A stretch of 12,542 nucleotides of DNA from Nitrospinae bacterium RIFCSPLOWO2_12_FULL_45_22 (GTDB lineage: Bacteria > 2-12-FULL-45-22): NCBI GenBank assembly GCA_001803565.1, contig MHDQ01000004.1, forward strand, positions 445 through 12,986, written 5' to 3'. Shown here in pieces: positions 5,346 to 12,542 of the stretch; position 1 is the first letter of the stretch; the number at the start of each line of letters is the position of its first letter. A program made the position numbers and the translations under genes. Below the pieces are notes generated by a model that saw only the letters and a list, made by a program, of their open reading frames with translations, was not told where the DNA came from and searched no databases.

Positions 5346-8300
5346 TTATTTACCCCCCTTCGAGATGAAACCACCTTTTATATACTTCTTCATAGCTACA
5401 TTTTCATAACCAGTCCTGAACCCAAGAACTGCTGGACGCCATTTGCCCTTGCCACTCTCGCCCCCATCCTCTGCCCTGGTGAACTTAACAAATGATTCCC
5501 TTGGGGCACCGTTGGCGCAATGGACATCAGGCTCAAACCCTTTGCCTATCATCTGCCCCATAAGGTTCTTCCTCACAAGGGTATCGGTCAACAGTGTGGG
5601 CCGTAGCCAGCTTCTCGTCGAGCTTTGGTGGCCTCCATATCTGTACATCGATTGATAATTAGTATCGGGATTCCTGGCGAGACCGTCTTTTCTGCTCTCG
5701 TGTCCCCTCACACTGCCATGGGTAGCCTGATACATATTAAACCAAGTCCTGGTAATGCCTTTGGGCAGATTGGGATGGTATCTGGCCCGCAGGAGGCACC
5801 TTGCAACCTTGTAATCAGCCGGTTTATCCTGCCAGCCCTTAAATGGACGATCTTTAGGGTCCGGGTCTACCCAAATGTAATCCCCATCCTCTATTCCCAA
5901 CTCTCTCGCATCATCAGGATTGATCTCTACGTAACCCTCGTTCACCCAGGGTTTACGCTTATCTCGTCTATACATATCACCAAAGGGACCAAACCAGATA
6001 GAGAGGAGGTCCAGGTCAACACCAAAGGTATGAACTGCATGTCTGAACTTAGGTGTTAAGTATATATGAGTGAACCCTTCCTTCCGCAGGGGATGTTTGG
6101 TATTTAACAGCTCGTCCGGTGTATAGACGACATTACGCACCTGGCGGGTCTCTCCAGAGAGATCATCCATGGGCCAGCCATAATCGGTTGGCGTCTTTGG
6201 TTTTATCAATGGATGTCCTTTGGCGACTATCACGTTTGGCTCGTAAAAGGTGGCATCCACTGGTTCTCTGTGAACAGGTAGGTTCTCGCCATAGTCCAAG
6301 AACTCTGGTTCTTCTCTGTAAAACTCCAGCCTCCCGGTCTTATTGTACCATGGGGCAGACTCGACGCTCTGATCGTATCCTATGAACTTCGGGTAGGTCC
6401 TGCTCATCAATAGGGCCGGTATTCCGTCTTTGGCCTTGCTGATCAAATTATCAATCTGGTAGCCTTTCATGGTATTGGAATGGTCTATTATCCTTTGGAG
6501 GTAAGGTTTTGCCTTTCCATCGGCAATAAACCTCCAGTAATCCTTAAATCTACTATCACCAGTCAATTCACCAAGTTTTTCTGATACCCCAGCATAGGTC
6601 TCACTATCGCTCTTGGTATCCCATATCCTGCTAACCCCAGTTAGAGGCATAACCATAACAAAGGGATTGGTGACACTGGCCGTCATATCGTGCACATTGT
6701 ACTCGCCCCAACTGTCAGCCGGCAGCACTACATCGGCATATTCGCAGCTCGCTGACCACCACCACTCATTGACTACTACAGCCTCTATCTTCCTATTGCG
6801 CAGTAAGTTCATCACTACATCGTACATTCCTTTGGAGTTCCCCAGGATGGAGTTGGAAGCAGCAAACCAGAAGAATTTCGTAGGCGTAGGCATGTGGGTC
6901 TCACCATTAAAATATATATCATGAACCTTCAAGGGCGTATCACCATGGGCATAGAAGTGGGCTGACTGCATCTTGAAGTAAGGTTTAACCTTTGCCGGCT
7001 TAGTAGGATCAAGGATGATGTTGAAGGGGTCTTCGGCTATGTACTGGGGCATTCCATTGAATAATGCTGCTCGATAATTCCCTGCATAGCTGCCCACATT
7101 GCCCCCAAAAAACCCGACATTTCTTGTTAATGCTGCTACCAGAAATATGGCCCTGTCCTTCTGATCCGCGTTGAACAGCTGATTCGGACCCATGCCCACG
7201 GTAAAGAGCACCTTTTCCTTATTGGCCGCTATCTCCCTGGCAAGGTTTATTATCGCCTCTTTCGGTGCCCAGGTAATCTTGGAGGTGGAATCAACATTCC
7301 AGGTGTCTTCAAGATGTTGTTTAATAATATCGAATATCGGCCGAACCTTAATCTTTTCTCCATTAGTCAAAGAAATCTCAAACTCACCTTCGAGGGCGGG
7401 CTTGACCCCTTTATTTGTGAACCTTTCCCCGGTATCATCCCGGCTGACCGGAGTGGCTTTCTTAGCGTTACTATCCCATACGACAAAATCCCCCCACTCT
7501 TGTCGCATGTCACTACTAACTGCCGGCATACCAAGATTGGTTGCGAATGGAGGGGGAGGCTTTTCCTCTTTTTTTATAACTCTTGTATACTTTAGCTCCG
7601 CATTGTTATAGCCACTGATGATCTCGTGGGCCCGGAGAAGCTCTCGGGTATCCATCCGCACCAGAAACGGCAGATCGGTGAATCCCTCCACAAATTCCTC
7701 ATCGTATAGTCTCTCATTAATTATCACCTGAGCCAGGCCCAAGGCAAAAGCTGGATCCGTACCGGGCCGGATGATAACTATTTCATCGGCCTTGGAAGAG
7801 GTAGAGTTATAGTCAGTGGTTATGGTAACGACCTTTGCCCCTTTGAGCCTTGCTTCACTCAGCCAATGGCCATCCGGCATCTTAGTACATATCCAGTTCA
7901 TCCCCCAGCATAGGATAATGTTAGCGTATTCAGCATTGACGAGGTCAAAATCGATAGTCTGTTGTCCGGTAACCATAGGGTGTCCCGGAGGCAAATCGGT
8001 ATGCCAGGAATAATTATCGAATCCTATACCTCCAATAGCCTTGTCCGGCCCGACACCACGTATATAGGAGTCCAACAGTGCCATGGAATTAGCCATTCTA
8101 TATAACCCAAAGAGTTTTATTACACCCAATAGCGGCATCCCGCCCCTGAATTTCATCGCTTGTGTACCGGCACCCATCATCTTCTCTATCATCTTGGCAT
8201 CGTAACCCTGCTTCTGGAGCAACTCAGCTCCTTTAGTACCGCTATAAGTTTTAACTGTATCAATCATGCTTTGGGCAACTATAGTGTATGCCTCATCCCA

Positions 8301-8831
8301 GGAAACCTTCTCCCATTGGTCTTCTCCTCTCTTGAAATATTTTAAGGGTGGTTGGCCATTTTCATCCCTGGGAAAACCTTTTTCCACCCACTCTTTGAAG
8401 CCCTTCCTGACCGTAGGATATTTAACTCGCCTATCTCCATAAAACCTACCCACCATAGCCACGCCTTTATTGCATATCCTAGGGTCCCACCGGGCACTGG
8501 CCTTAGTCTCATAAATATCGGTGGCATCACGGTATCGCTGGCTCGGGCCAATGCGGGTAACAATCCCGTTCTTGATATATGCCCTGAGGTAGCAGTTGTG
8601 GGTATCATTTGGAGTGCAAGCGAAAATATAGGATGAATCCGGATTATATATATCCCTATATATCTTTTCCCATTCACGAGGTGGATAATGTTCCAGGGGA
8701 TTTTTTATCTCTGGAATAGGCTGGAGTTTCTCCAATGCCAGACCTATTGCGGGTTTGCTTACCAGAGCGGCCGTTGCAGTAGCCGCTAGTGTTTCCAGGA
8801 ATTGTCTTCTACTTACCCTATCGAATGACAT
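5346..8831 (-). CDS. Catalytic molybdopterin subunit, type II DMSO reductase family (NarG/NxrA/EbdA/PcrA-like)
   Basis: This 1161-residue catalytic subunit binds Mo-bis(molybdopterin) and one Fe-S cluster and probably acts in the periplasm. A Tat signal is clear: S7-R-R-Q-F-L12 followed by an Ala-rich hydrophobic stretch to about 32. The N-terminal cluster motif reads C72-x3-D76-x3-C80-x39-C120, with Asp where many relatives have Cys. RFYGDRRVK at about 129-137 is typical of the perchlorate/selenate/ethylbenzene branch. W276-H-T-D279-L-P-P with the GQQT that follows marks the type II site, D279 being the expected Mo ligand (as in NarG), and [15 protein letters not shown] at about 309-323 continues that domain. 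A late segment, [10 protein letters not shown], lies in the C-terminal dinucleotide-binding domain. ATG 8831 follows GGGGAG at good spacing. Full length, no frameshift. Substrate unknown: nitrite/nitrate, chlorate, selenate or hydrocarbons are all possible. Confidence 0.93.
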   Translation of the reverse strand: MSFDRVSRRQFLETLAATATAALVSKPAIGLALEKLQPIPEIKNPLEHYPPREWEKIYRDIYNPDSSYIFACTPNDTHNCYLRAYIKNGIVTRIGPSQRYRDATDIYETKASARWDPRICNKGVAMVGRFYGDRRVKYPTVRKGFKEWVEKGFPRDENGQPPLKYFKRGEDQWEKVSWDEAYTIVAQSMIDTVKTYSGTKGAELLQKQGYDAKMIEKMMGAGTQAMKFRGGMPLLGVIKLFGLYRMANSMALLDSYIRGVGPDKAIGGIGFDNYSWHTDLPPGHPMVTGQQTIDFDLVNAEYANIILCWGMNWICTKMPDGHWLSEARLKGAKVVTITTDYNSTSSKADEIVIIRPGTDPAFALGLAQVIINERLYDEEFVEGFTDLPFLVRMDTRELLRAHEIISGYNNAELKYTRVIKKEEKPPPPFATNLGMPAVSSDMRQEWGDFVVWDSNAKKATPVSRDDTGERFTNKGVKPALEGEFEISLTNGEKIKVRPIFDIIKQHLEDTWNVDSTSKITWAPKEAIINLAREIAANKEKVLFTVGMGPNQLFNADQKDRAIFLVAALTRNVGFFGGNVGSYAGNYRAALFNGMPQYIAEDPFNIILDPTKPAKVKPYFKMQSAHFYAHGDTPLKVHDIYFNGETHMPTPTKFFWFAASNSILGNSKGMYDVVMNLLRNRKIEAVVVNEWWWSASCEYADVVLPADSWGEYNVHDMTASVTNPFVMVMPLTGVSRIWDTKSDSETYAGVSEKLGELTGDSRFKDYWRFIADGKAKPYLQRIIDHSNTMKGYQIDNLISKAKDGIPALLMSRTYPKFIGYDQSVESAPWYNKTGRLEFYREEPEFLDYGENLPVHREPVDATFYEPNVIVAKGHPLIKPKTPTDYGWPMDDLSGETRQVRNVVYTPDELLNTKHPLRKEGFTHIYLTPKFRHAVHTFGVDLDLLSIWFGPFGDMYRRDKRKPWVNEGYVEINPDDARELGIEDGDYIWVDPDPKDRPFKGWQDKPADYKVARCLLRARYHPNLPKGITRTWFNMYQATHGSVRGHESRKDGLARNPDTNYQSMYRYGGHQSSTRSWLRPTLLTDTLVRKNLMGQMIGKGFEPDVHCANGAPRESFVKFTRAEDGGESGKGKWRPAVLGFRTGYENVAMKKYIKGGFISKGGK

Positions 8832-8885
8832 CTTAACTCCCCTTTCGGAAAAACTATAAAGGTATTTTCTAATTCGCGGAGGTTC

Positions 8886-8900
8886 ATCAAGACCCTTGAT
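8886..8900. promoter_or_regulatory. Short palindrome upstream of the alpha gene (possible operator)
   Basis: Perfect six-base arms (ATCAAG/CTTGAT) around a three-base centre, in the 96-bp gap between the fused gamma gene and the alpha gene, about 55 bases before the alpha ATG. A further ATCAAGG follows nearby. The stem is too short and lacks a T-tract for a terminator. I see no convincing -35/-10 pair, so a regulatory role is only a suggestion. Confidence 0.2.
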
Positions 8901-8924
8901 CTCTCTGTTCCTTGATAGCTAAAG

Positions 8925-9018
8925 ACCTTACCTCCAATCTAGCTCATACCAGGTTGTTACCGCTTTTTGCCCATCTCGATCGCCTTTATTCCCATCCCAT
9001 ACAGCAAAAGCTATAGGT
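8925..9018. repeat. 94-bp perfect direct repeat, copy B (identical to 2560-2653)
   Basis: This copy is the native 3' end of the fused cytochrome c/gamma gene: last 29 codons, TAA and three further bases. Its twin at 2560-2653 is identical. Same orientation, 6365 bp apart, with the whole alpha-beta-gamma-chaperone set between. Confidence 0.97.
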
Positions 9019-10508
9019 ACTTTGGTACCGGGATTCATGTTAAGATCATATGGCTCATTGGATTTCAAGCTTCGTTTGAAAATAACCTTCCAAAAACCAT
9101 TAGCCCATATCCCTTGTCCATCCACATTCTGCCCCTCGACTTTTTGGCTGGTCAATGTACCAAAGCCTTCAGCATTAAGGTCTTCTATTGCCGATGGTTT
9201 CTTCGGGTTAGAAGCATAGTTACCCGCACCCCAACCAGTCACATAGGTTCGGTTATGAGCAGGGGAAGGAGCCATAGGAAATTGCCTGCGGGATTCGGTC
9301 TTTTTAGGATGCCATCCTGAGGCAAATAAATAATCATCTGCCGCCATCTGGGGGTATACATCTTCCATATCCTGGAATTTTTTAAGATCTAACTGCCTAT
9401 CCATTCTCCAATACCATATATTTACCGGCTTACCTTTTGTCCCCATAGTAAAATGAGGTAGCTCCGGTGAGAGGGAAAACATGATGGCTGCCCCATCGGA
9501 AAAATCTTGATGCCGGGTGAAGCGACCAGCCGGCTCCATATCCTCCCACTCCAGGAGGAAGGCGATCTCTTTCTCATTATGAATAGCCTTTATCTTTGCT
9601 GACTCGATTACTTCATCCCTCTGCCAGAGGAGCATGAGGGGAATTTCTCCGGCTGCAACAGTTTCCCATACTGGACTGTTGGGGTCTGATACAATATCAC
9701 CTGTTATTTTTTGTGCCGTTATTTTGCCCGTGCTCGGTTGCTGGGCTACCTTTTGAGCAGCCAATGACTTTACATAACGAACTAAAGCCCAGCGCTCTTG
9801 CTCATTAGCTGAATCTTCATAGGAAGGCATAGGGGTTCCATCCATTCCGGTAGTGAACCTGAGATAGATATCAGAATCCTTGCCCCCACCTTTATAAACC
9901 CCCCGGGTGAAATTATTGGGGGGGGCAGGATAGCCCCAATCGTCCTTGAGGCCAGATACAGATGGGCCATCTCCCTTTCCCTCTTTACCATGGCATTCCC
10001 AGCATTTTAGTTTCTGATAGAGCGCCTTTCCCTGGGATACGAGCTCAGGAGCCGCACTAGATACAGCCGGTACTTTAATCATCCTTTCAGGCTCCCCTTC
10101 AATATTAGCCATTTTTTTTACATAATGAACCAGTGCCCAGCGATCTTGTTCTTGAATCGAGCTAAAACCAGACATAGCAGACCCGGGTAATCCTGTGGTT
10201 ATAGTATTAAATAGGTCCTGATCAGTAGGAGGTTCGCCGGATGGTGTAGAACGCACCTTAAAGACACCACTAGTGAAGTCCCTGGGTTTGGGAAAAAGGA
10301 GATAAGCGGCTGTCCCATCTCCCTTACCTTCCATACCATGGCATACACTACATTCTTGCTCGAAAAGGGTCTTGCCTCTCTGTAAAAGCTCCGGGTTAAC
10401 ATCCACCGCACCAGTATCCTGAGAGGCTAAGGGTAACACTAAGAAGGACAATAGAAGTGATACGAATAGATAACCTCTCCTCTCTCTCAAAAGCTTTACC
10501 CAGTTCAT
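8928..10508 (-). CDS. Diheme cytochrome c fused to a heme b gamma subunit (module 1)
   Basis: This 526-residue periplasmic electron-transfer protein begins with a Sec signal (hydrophobic residues about 13-28). Two class I-type cytochrome c domains follow: C53-S-V-C-H57 with likely sixth ligand M112, and C169-W-E-C-H173 with likely M227. Residues about 260-526 form an ethylbenzene-dehydrogenase-type heme b domain homologous to the gamma subunit at 3373-4197 (EIAFLLEW, DGAA, VNIWYWRMD, EGFGTL, AVWDG, RDGQK). Candidate b-heme ligands are M355 and K515. The predicted path is beta Fe-S clusters to heme b, then two c hemes, then a soluble carrier or the Rieske/b complex, or the reverse. ATG 10508 is preceded by AGGAGGT at five bases, and the gene follows its chaperone by 14 bases. 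The 3' end is one copy of the 94-bp repeat. Twice the length of an ordinary gamma subunit. Confidence 0.92.
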   Translation of the reverse strand: MNWVKLLRERRGYLFVSLLLSFLVLPLASQDTGAVDVNPELLQRGKTLFEQECSVCHGMEGKGDGTAAYLLFPKPRDFTSGVFKVRSTPSGEPPTDQDLFNTITTGLPGSAMSGFSSIQEQDRWALVHYVKKMANIEGEPERMIKVPAVSSAAPELVSQGKALYQKLKCWECHGKEGKGDGPSVSGLKDDWGYPAPPNNFTRGVYKGGGKDSDIYLRFTTGMDGTPMPSYEDSANEQERWALVRYVKSLAAQKVAQQPSTGKITAQKITGDIVSDPNSPVWETVAAGEIPLMLLWQRDEVIESAKIKAIHNEKEIAFLLEWEDMEPAGRFTRHQDFSDGAAIMFSLSPELPHFTMGTKGKPVNIWYWRMDRQLDLKKFQDMEDVYPQMAADDYLFASGWHPKKTESRRQFPMAPSPAHNRTYVTGWGAGNYASNPKKPSAIEDLNAEGFGTLTSQKVEGQNVDGQGIWANGFWKVIFKRSLKSNEPYDLNMNPGTKVPIAFAVWDGNKGDRDGQKAVTTWYELDWR

Positions 10509-10513
10509 ATATT

Positions 10514-10520
10514 ACCTCCT
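10514..10520 (-). promoter_or_regulatory. Strong Shine-Dalgarno site of the fused gamma gene
   Basis: AGGAGGT on the minus strand, five bases before ATG 10508, within the 14-bp gap after the chaperone stop. It is the strongest ribosome site in module 1 and supports the chosen start. Confidence 0.75.
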
Positions 10521-10522
10521 CC

Positions 10523-11266
10523 CTATAGTTTTTCTGAGTTGTTAACACAAGAAACGCAGGTATCATCAAACTCATATCTCTGCGGCTGGAGCTCTCCTAT
10601 TGGTTCAGGATGAACTTTAAAAAACCGCATTTCTGTCTTTAAAAATTCCTCGGTTAGAGCCCCCAGCCCATAATAGAAGCCGTTGGTTGCCTTATTCATC
10701 AAGAGTCGTAGGAATAAGGGCGCCCATCTCCCCAGGTTTTCTTTCAGAAATTTTTGCTGGGCATCTCGGCATATCTGGACTTTATCTTCGCCATGCCTCG
10801 CACTGGCATAGTATTCTTTGTATGCAAGAAACCCCATAAACTCCAGCTCAACACCGATATGGTCTAAACGCTCTCCCTGTTCCTGAGAAACCTCCAGTCC
10901 AAATGCCCTATAGAACCCAGAAATATCCGCTAAGGTTTGGGTCTGTTGAAAGACATGATGTACACCATATTCGGTCTCACAAGGAGGGCAGTCCTTGGAA
11001 ACAGAATGGCCCAAGACTCTTCCATATTCGAGCTTTAATTCTTCCAGGGAAAGTCCCTTGAAGGCGGCTCCTTGTTCTCTAAGCTTCTGTAAAAACCCAT
11101 TCTTTGGCCCATCTGGGAGAAATTCCCCCCATTCCCTCAGTTCTTCTATGAAGTAACCCTGGTGGAGTAAAGCAAAAAAATCATCACCTGGATAGAGAAA
11201 GGCACCCGATAGAAGCTGATAAATTCTACTTCGGGCAAAGGCTTGCTGAGGATCATACCCTTCCAT
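10523..11266 (-). CDS. TorD/NarJ-like molybdoenzyme chaperone (module 1)
   Basis: This 247-residue cytoplasmic helical protein is homologous to the chaperone at 2668-3369 (shared SRIYQLLS start region, DISGFYRAFGL at 114-124, DHIGVELEFM at 135-144, the CR-AQ-KFL segment at 166-174). The expected client is the alpha subunit of module 1, off the right edge. The family's central motif reads C93-P-P-C-E-T-E-Y100. A second CxxC (C237-V-S-C240) near the C-terminus is absent from its paralogue and could bind a metal or form a disulfide (inference). ATG 11266 follows GGGAGA, 13 bases after the beta stop. Its place between beta and the gamma fusion is the order of serABDC/clrABDC clusters, unlike module 2. 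Confidence 0.88.
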   Translation of the reverse strand: MEGYDPQQAFARSRIYQLLSGAFLYPGDDFFALLHQGYFIEELREWGEFLPDGPKNGFLQKLREQGAAFKGLSLEELKLEYGRVLGHSVSKDCPPCETEYGVHHVFQQTQTLADISGFYRAFGLEVSQEQGERLDHIGVELEFMGFLAYKEYYASARHGEDKVQICRDAQQKFLKENLGRWAPLFLRLLMNKATNGFYYGLGALTEEFLKTEMRFFKVHPEPIGELQPQRYEFDDTCVSCVNNSEKL

Positions 11267-11279
11267 TGTTATCTCCCAA

Positions 11280-12542
11280 TTAGATTGAGTTAAGATGCAA
11301 ATCCTTCCGGATATAGATAGGTTCTTCTACCGTAGTTCTAACTATTTCCTTCCCATCCCTTCCGTAGCCAATAACGGTATCATTATACATGGACCAGGTC
11401 TTGCCATTAATACTAGTCTCAAAGACCTTCTTACCTTCCTTGATCTCGTACCGGAAGATAATTTTTTGGGCGATACGGAAGAGTTGTAAGACAGCTAATA
11501 GCTCCCTGCTAGGGGCGAGGTATTTTTCTATTGCTTCATCCGCTCCGGGTCCAAACATCTGCCACAGATAGGGCCGGGGAACCGTCCTGGGTGGGATATA
11601 ATAACCGTTGGGCTGGGTGCCAAGCTGTGGATAGAGAGGAAGAGCAACTTTTTCGACCTTAACCATGTAATATAGGGGATTATATCTATCTTCGGCCCAG
11701 GAGCCATCCTCCTTGATCTTTACCAATCCCTGAAGTCTTATCTTCCCCACACAGGCAGCCATACAACGGGTCTCCATAGGATCGCCACCGCTCAGGGGGT
11801 CCTTACCCTCGATCCGGGGGTAGCAGGCAATACATTTTTCCGAGACCCTGCTAGTACCCCGGAACATTGGTTTCTTGTAGGGGCAAGCCTCCACGCATTT
11901 TCGGTACCCCCGGCAGCGGTTCTGATCTAACAGGACAATACCGTCTTCTGGCCGCTTATAAATGGCTTCCCTAGGACAGGCTGCCAGACAGGCCGGATAA
12001 GTACAGTGATTACAAAGTCTCTGGAGGTGAAAGAACCATGTTCTATGTTCTGGCAGGGAGACCCCTTTCTCATCCCAGACAAAATCTAACCCTTCTGTCC
12101 TAACTGGAGTATCTTCATAGATATTTGGAAATCGCCACTCTTCATCACCTGGGATGAACCCGATAGCCCGCTGCTGCCCTTCCGGGCCATATCTTTTCTG
12201 GGCCCCCTCAAAAATAGTTACCCCTTCATAAACTCCATAGGGTTTCTGCCCGCCATCTTTTTGGGCAAGGTTCCATACTTGCCCGCCAGGATTGGCCTCT
12301 TCGAGCATTTGCAAAATCCTGACATCCCAGAATTGAGGATATCCTCCATAGGGCTTTGTTTCTACGTTGTTCCACCACATATATTCTTGACCTTTAGAAA
12401 AGGTCCAGGTAGATTTACAGGCCATGGTGCAAGTTTGACAACCAATACAGCGATTTGTGTTGAAGACAAAGGCAAATTGTTGCTGTGGATGCTTTTCCTC
12501 ATAGGGATAAAGCATCTTTCTACCCAGGTGCCAGTTATAAAC
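11280..12542 (-). CDS. nxrB: Beta subunit with four Fe-S clusters, NxrB/periplasmic NarH-like, 5' end beyond window
   Basis: Electron-transfer subunit of module 1; 420 residues are visible. The frame stays open through the right edge with VYNWHLGRK before the first visible ATG (12515). Nitrite oxidoreductase beta subunits begin with an M-x-x-VYNWQLGR-like stretch, so only a few codons are probably missing. Counting from the first visible residue, cluster ligands are C32/C35/C38/C42, C177/C180/C185/C189, C210/Y213/C216/C220 and C237/C240/C260/C264, predicting three [4Fe-4S] and one [3Fe-4S]. From memory of the family, the EYMWWNNVETKPYGGYPQ block, the ELLAVLQLFR insertion, the MYNDTVIG segment and the terminal NSI resemble NxrB of Nitrospira and Kuenenia closely. 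NxrB and periplasmic NarH cannot be told apart by sequence alone, so read the symbol as nxrB-like. The direction of catalysis is unknown. Confidence 0.9.
   Translation of the reverse strand, partial: VYNWHLGRKMLYPYEEKHPQQQFAFVFNTNRCIGCQTCTMACKSTWTFSKGQEYMWWNNVETKPYGGYPQFWDVRILQMLEEANPGGQVWNLAQKDGGQKPYGVYEGVTIFEGAQKRYGPEGQQRAIGFIPGDEEWRFPNIYEDTPVRTEGLDFVWDEKGVSLPEHRTWFFHLQRLCNHCTYPACLAACPREAIYKRPEDGIVLLDQNRCRGYRKCVEACPYKKPMFRGTSRVSEKCIACYPRIEGKDPLSGGDPMETRCMAACVGKIRLQGLVKIKEDGSWAEDRYNPLYYMVKVEKVALPLYPQLGTQPNGYYIPPRTVPRPYLWQMFGPGADEAIEKYLAPSRELLAVLQLFRIAQKIIFRYEIKEGKKVFETSINGKTWSMYNDTVIGYGRDGKEIVRTTVEEPIYIRKDLHLNSI

Noticed and set aside
5443-8636. Several plus-strand open frames of 60-144 codons opposite the alpha subunit
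   Set aside because: They lie antisense to an unbroken gene with clear family motifs, have no recognisable domains, and are explained by the codon pattern of the real gene.
8832-8924. Sigma-70 promoter before the alpha gene
   Set aside because: A TTGATG occurs but no matching -10 at 16-18 bases; the evidence is too weak to list as a promoter.

Overview
The window reads as one long operon-like array, entirely on the minus strand, from an uncultivated-type Gram-negative respiratory bacterium. It encodes periplasmic molybdoenzymes (Tat signals on catalytic and Rieske subunits, Sec signals on gamma subunits) and a quinol-oxidising Rieske/cytochrome b complex. Base composition is moderate and slightly AT-leaning by eye. 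The intergenic gaps carry short palindromic repeats built on TGCAAAAT/GCTAATT words. The gene content would fit Desulfobacterota, Nitrospirota, Brocadiales-like Planctomycetota or a related candidate phylum, but the sequence does not settle which.

In transcription order (right to left), module 1 comprises the beta iron-sulfur subunit of a type II DMSO-reductase-family enzyme (cut by the right edge; very like NxrB/periplasmic NarH), a TorD/NarJ-like chaperone, and a fused subunit with two c-type cytochrome domains followed by an ethylbenzene-dehydrogenase-type heme b domain. Its catalytic subunit is not in view and presumably lies just beyond the right edge. Module 2 is a complete second set in the order alpha, beta, gamma, chaperone: a 1161-residue Tat-exported molybdopterin subunit, a 377-residue four-cluster beta subunit, a heme b gamma subunit and a second chaperone. 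Module 3 is a Rieske protein, a b6-like N-terminal cytochrome b and a separate C-terminal cytochrome b running off the left edge.

Likely cooperation (inference): the alpha subunits do redox chemistry at a Mo-bis(molybdopterin) site in the periplasm, and electrons move through beta Fe-S clusters to heme b in gamma. In module 1 they can continue through two covalently attached c hemes, which could exchange electrons with the Rieske/cytochrome b complex and so with the quinone pool. The substrate cannot be read from the sequence. Nitrite/nitrate is the best guess for module 1 because of its NxrB-like beta; oxyanion reduction or hydrocarbon hydroxylation remain possible for module 2.

The most striking structural observation is a perfect 94-bp direct repeat bracketing module 2. 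One copy is the 3' end of the module 1 fusion gene; the other is an orphan gene tail just upstream of the Rieske gene, whose ribosome binding site lies inside the repeat. Removing one repeat plus module 2 would leave an intact fusion gene directly followed by the Rieske gene, so module 2 looks like a block inserted into an older module 1-Rieske-cytochrome b operon. No gene-free stretch exceeds 300 bases; the longest gaps (816-1051 and 1826-2027) are filled with inverted and dispersed repeats.
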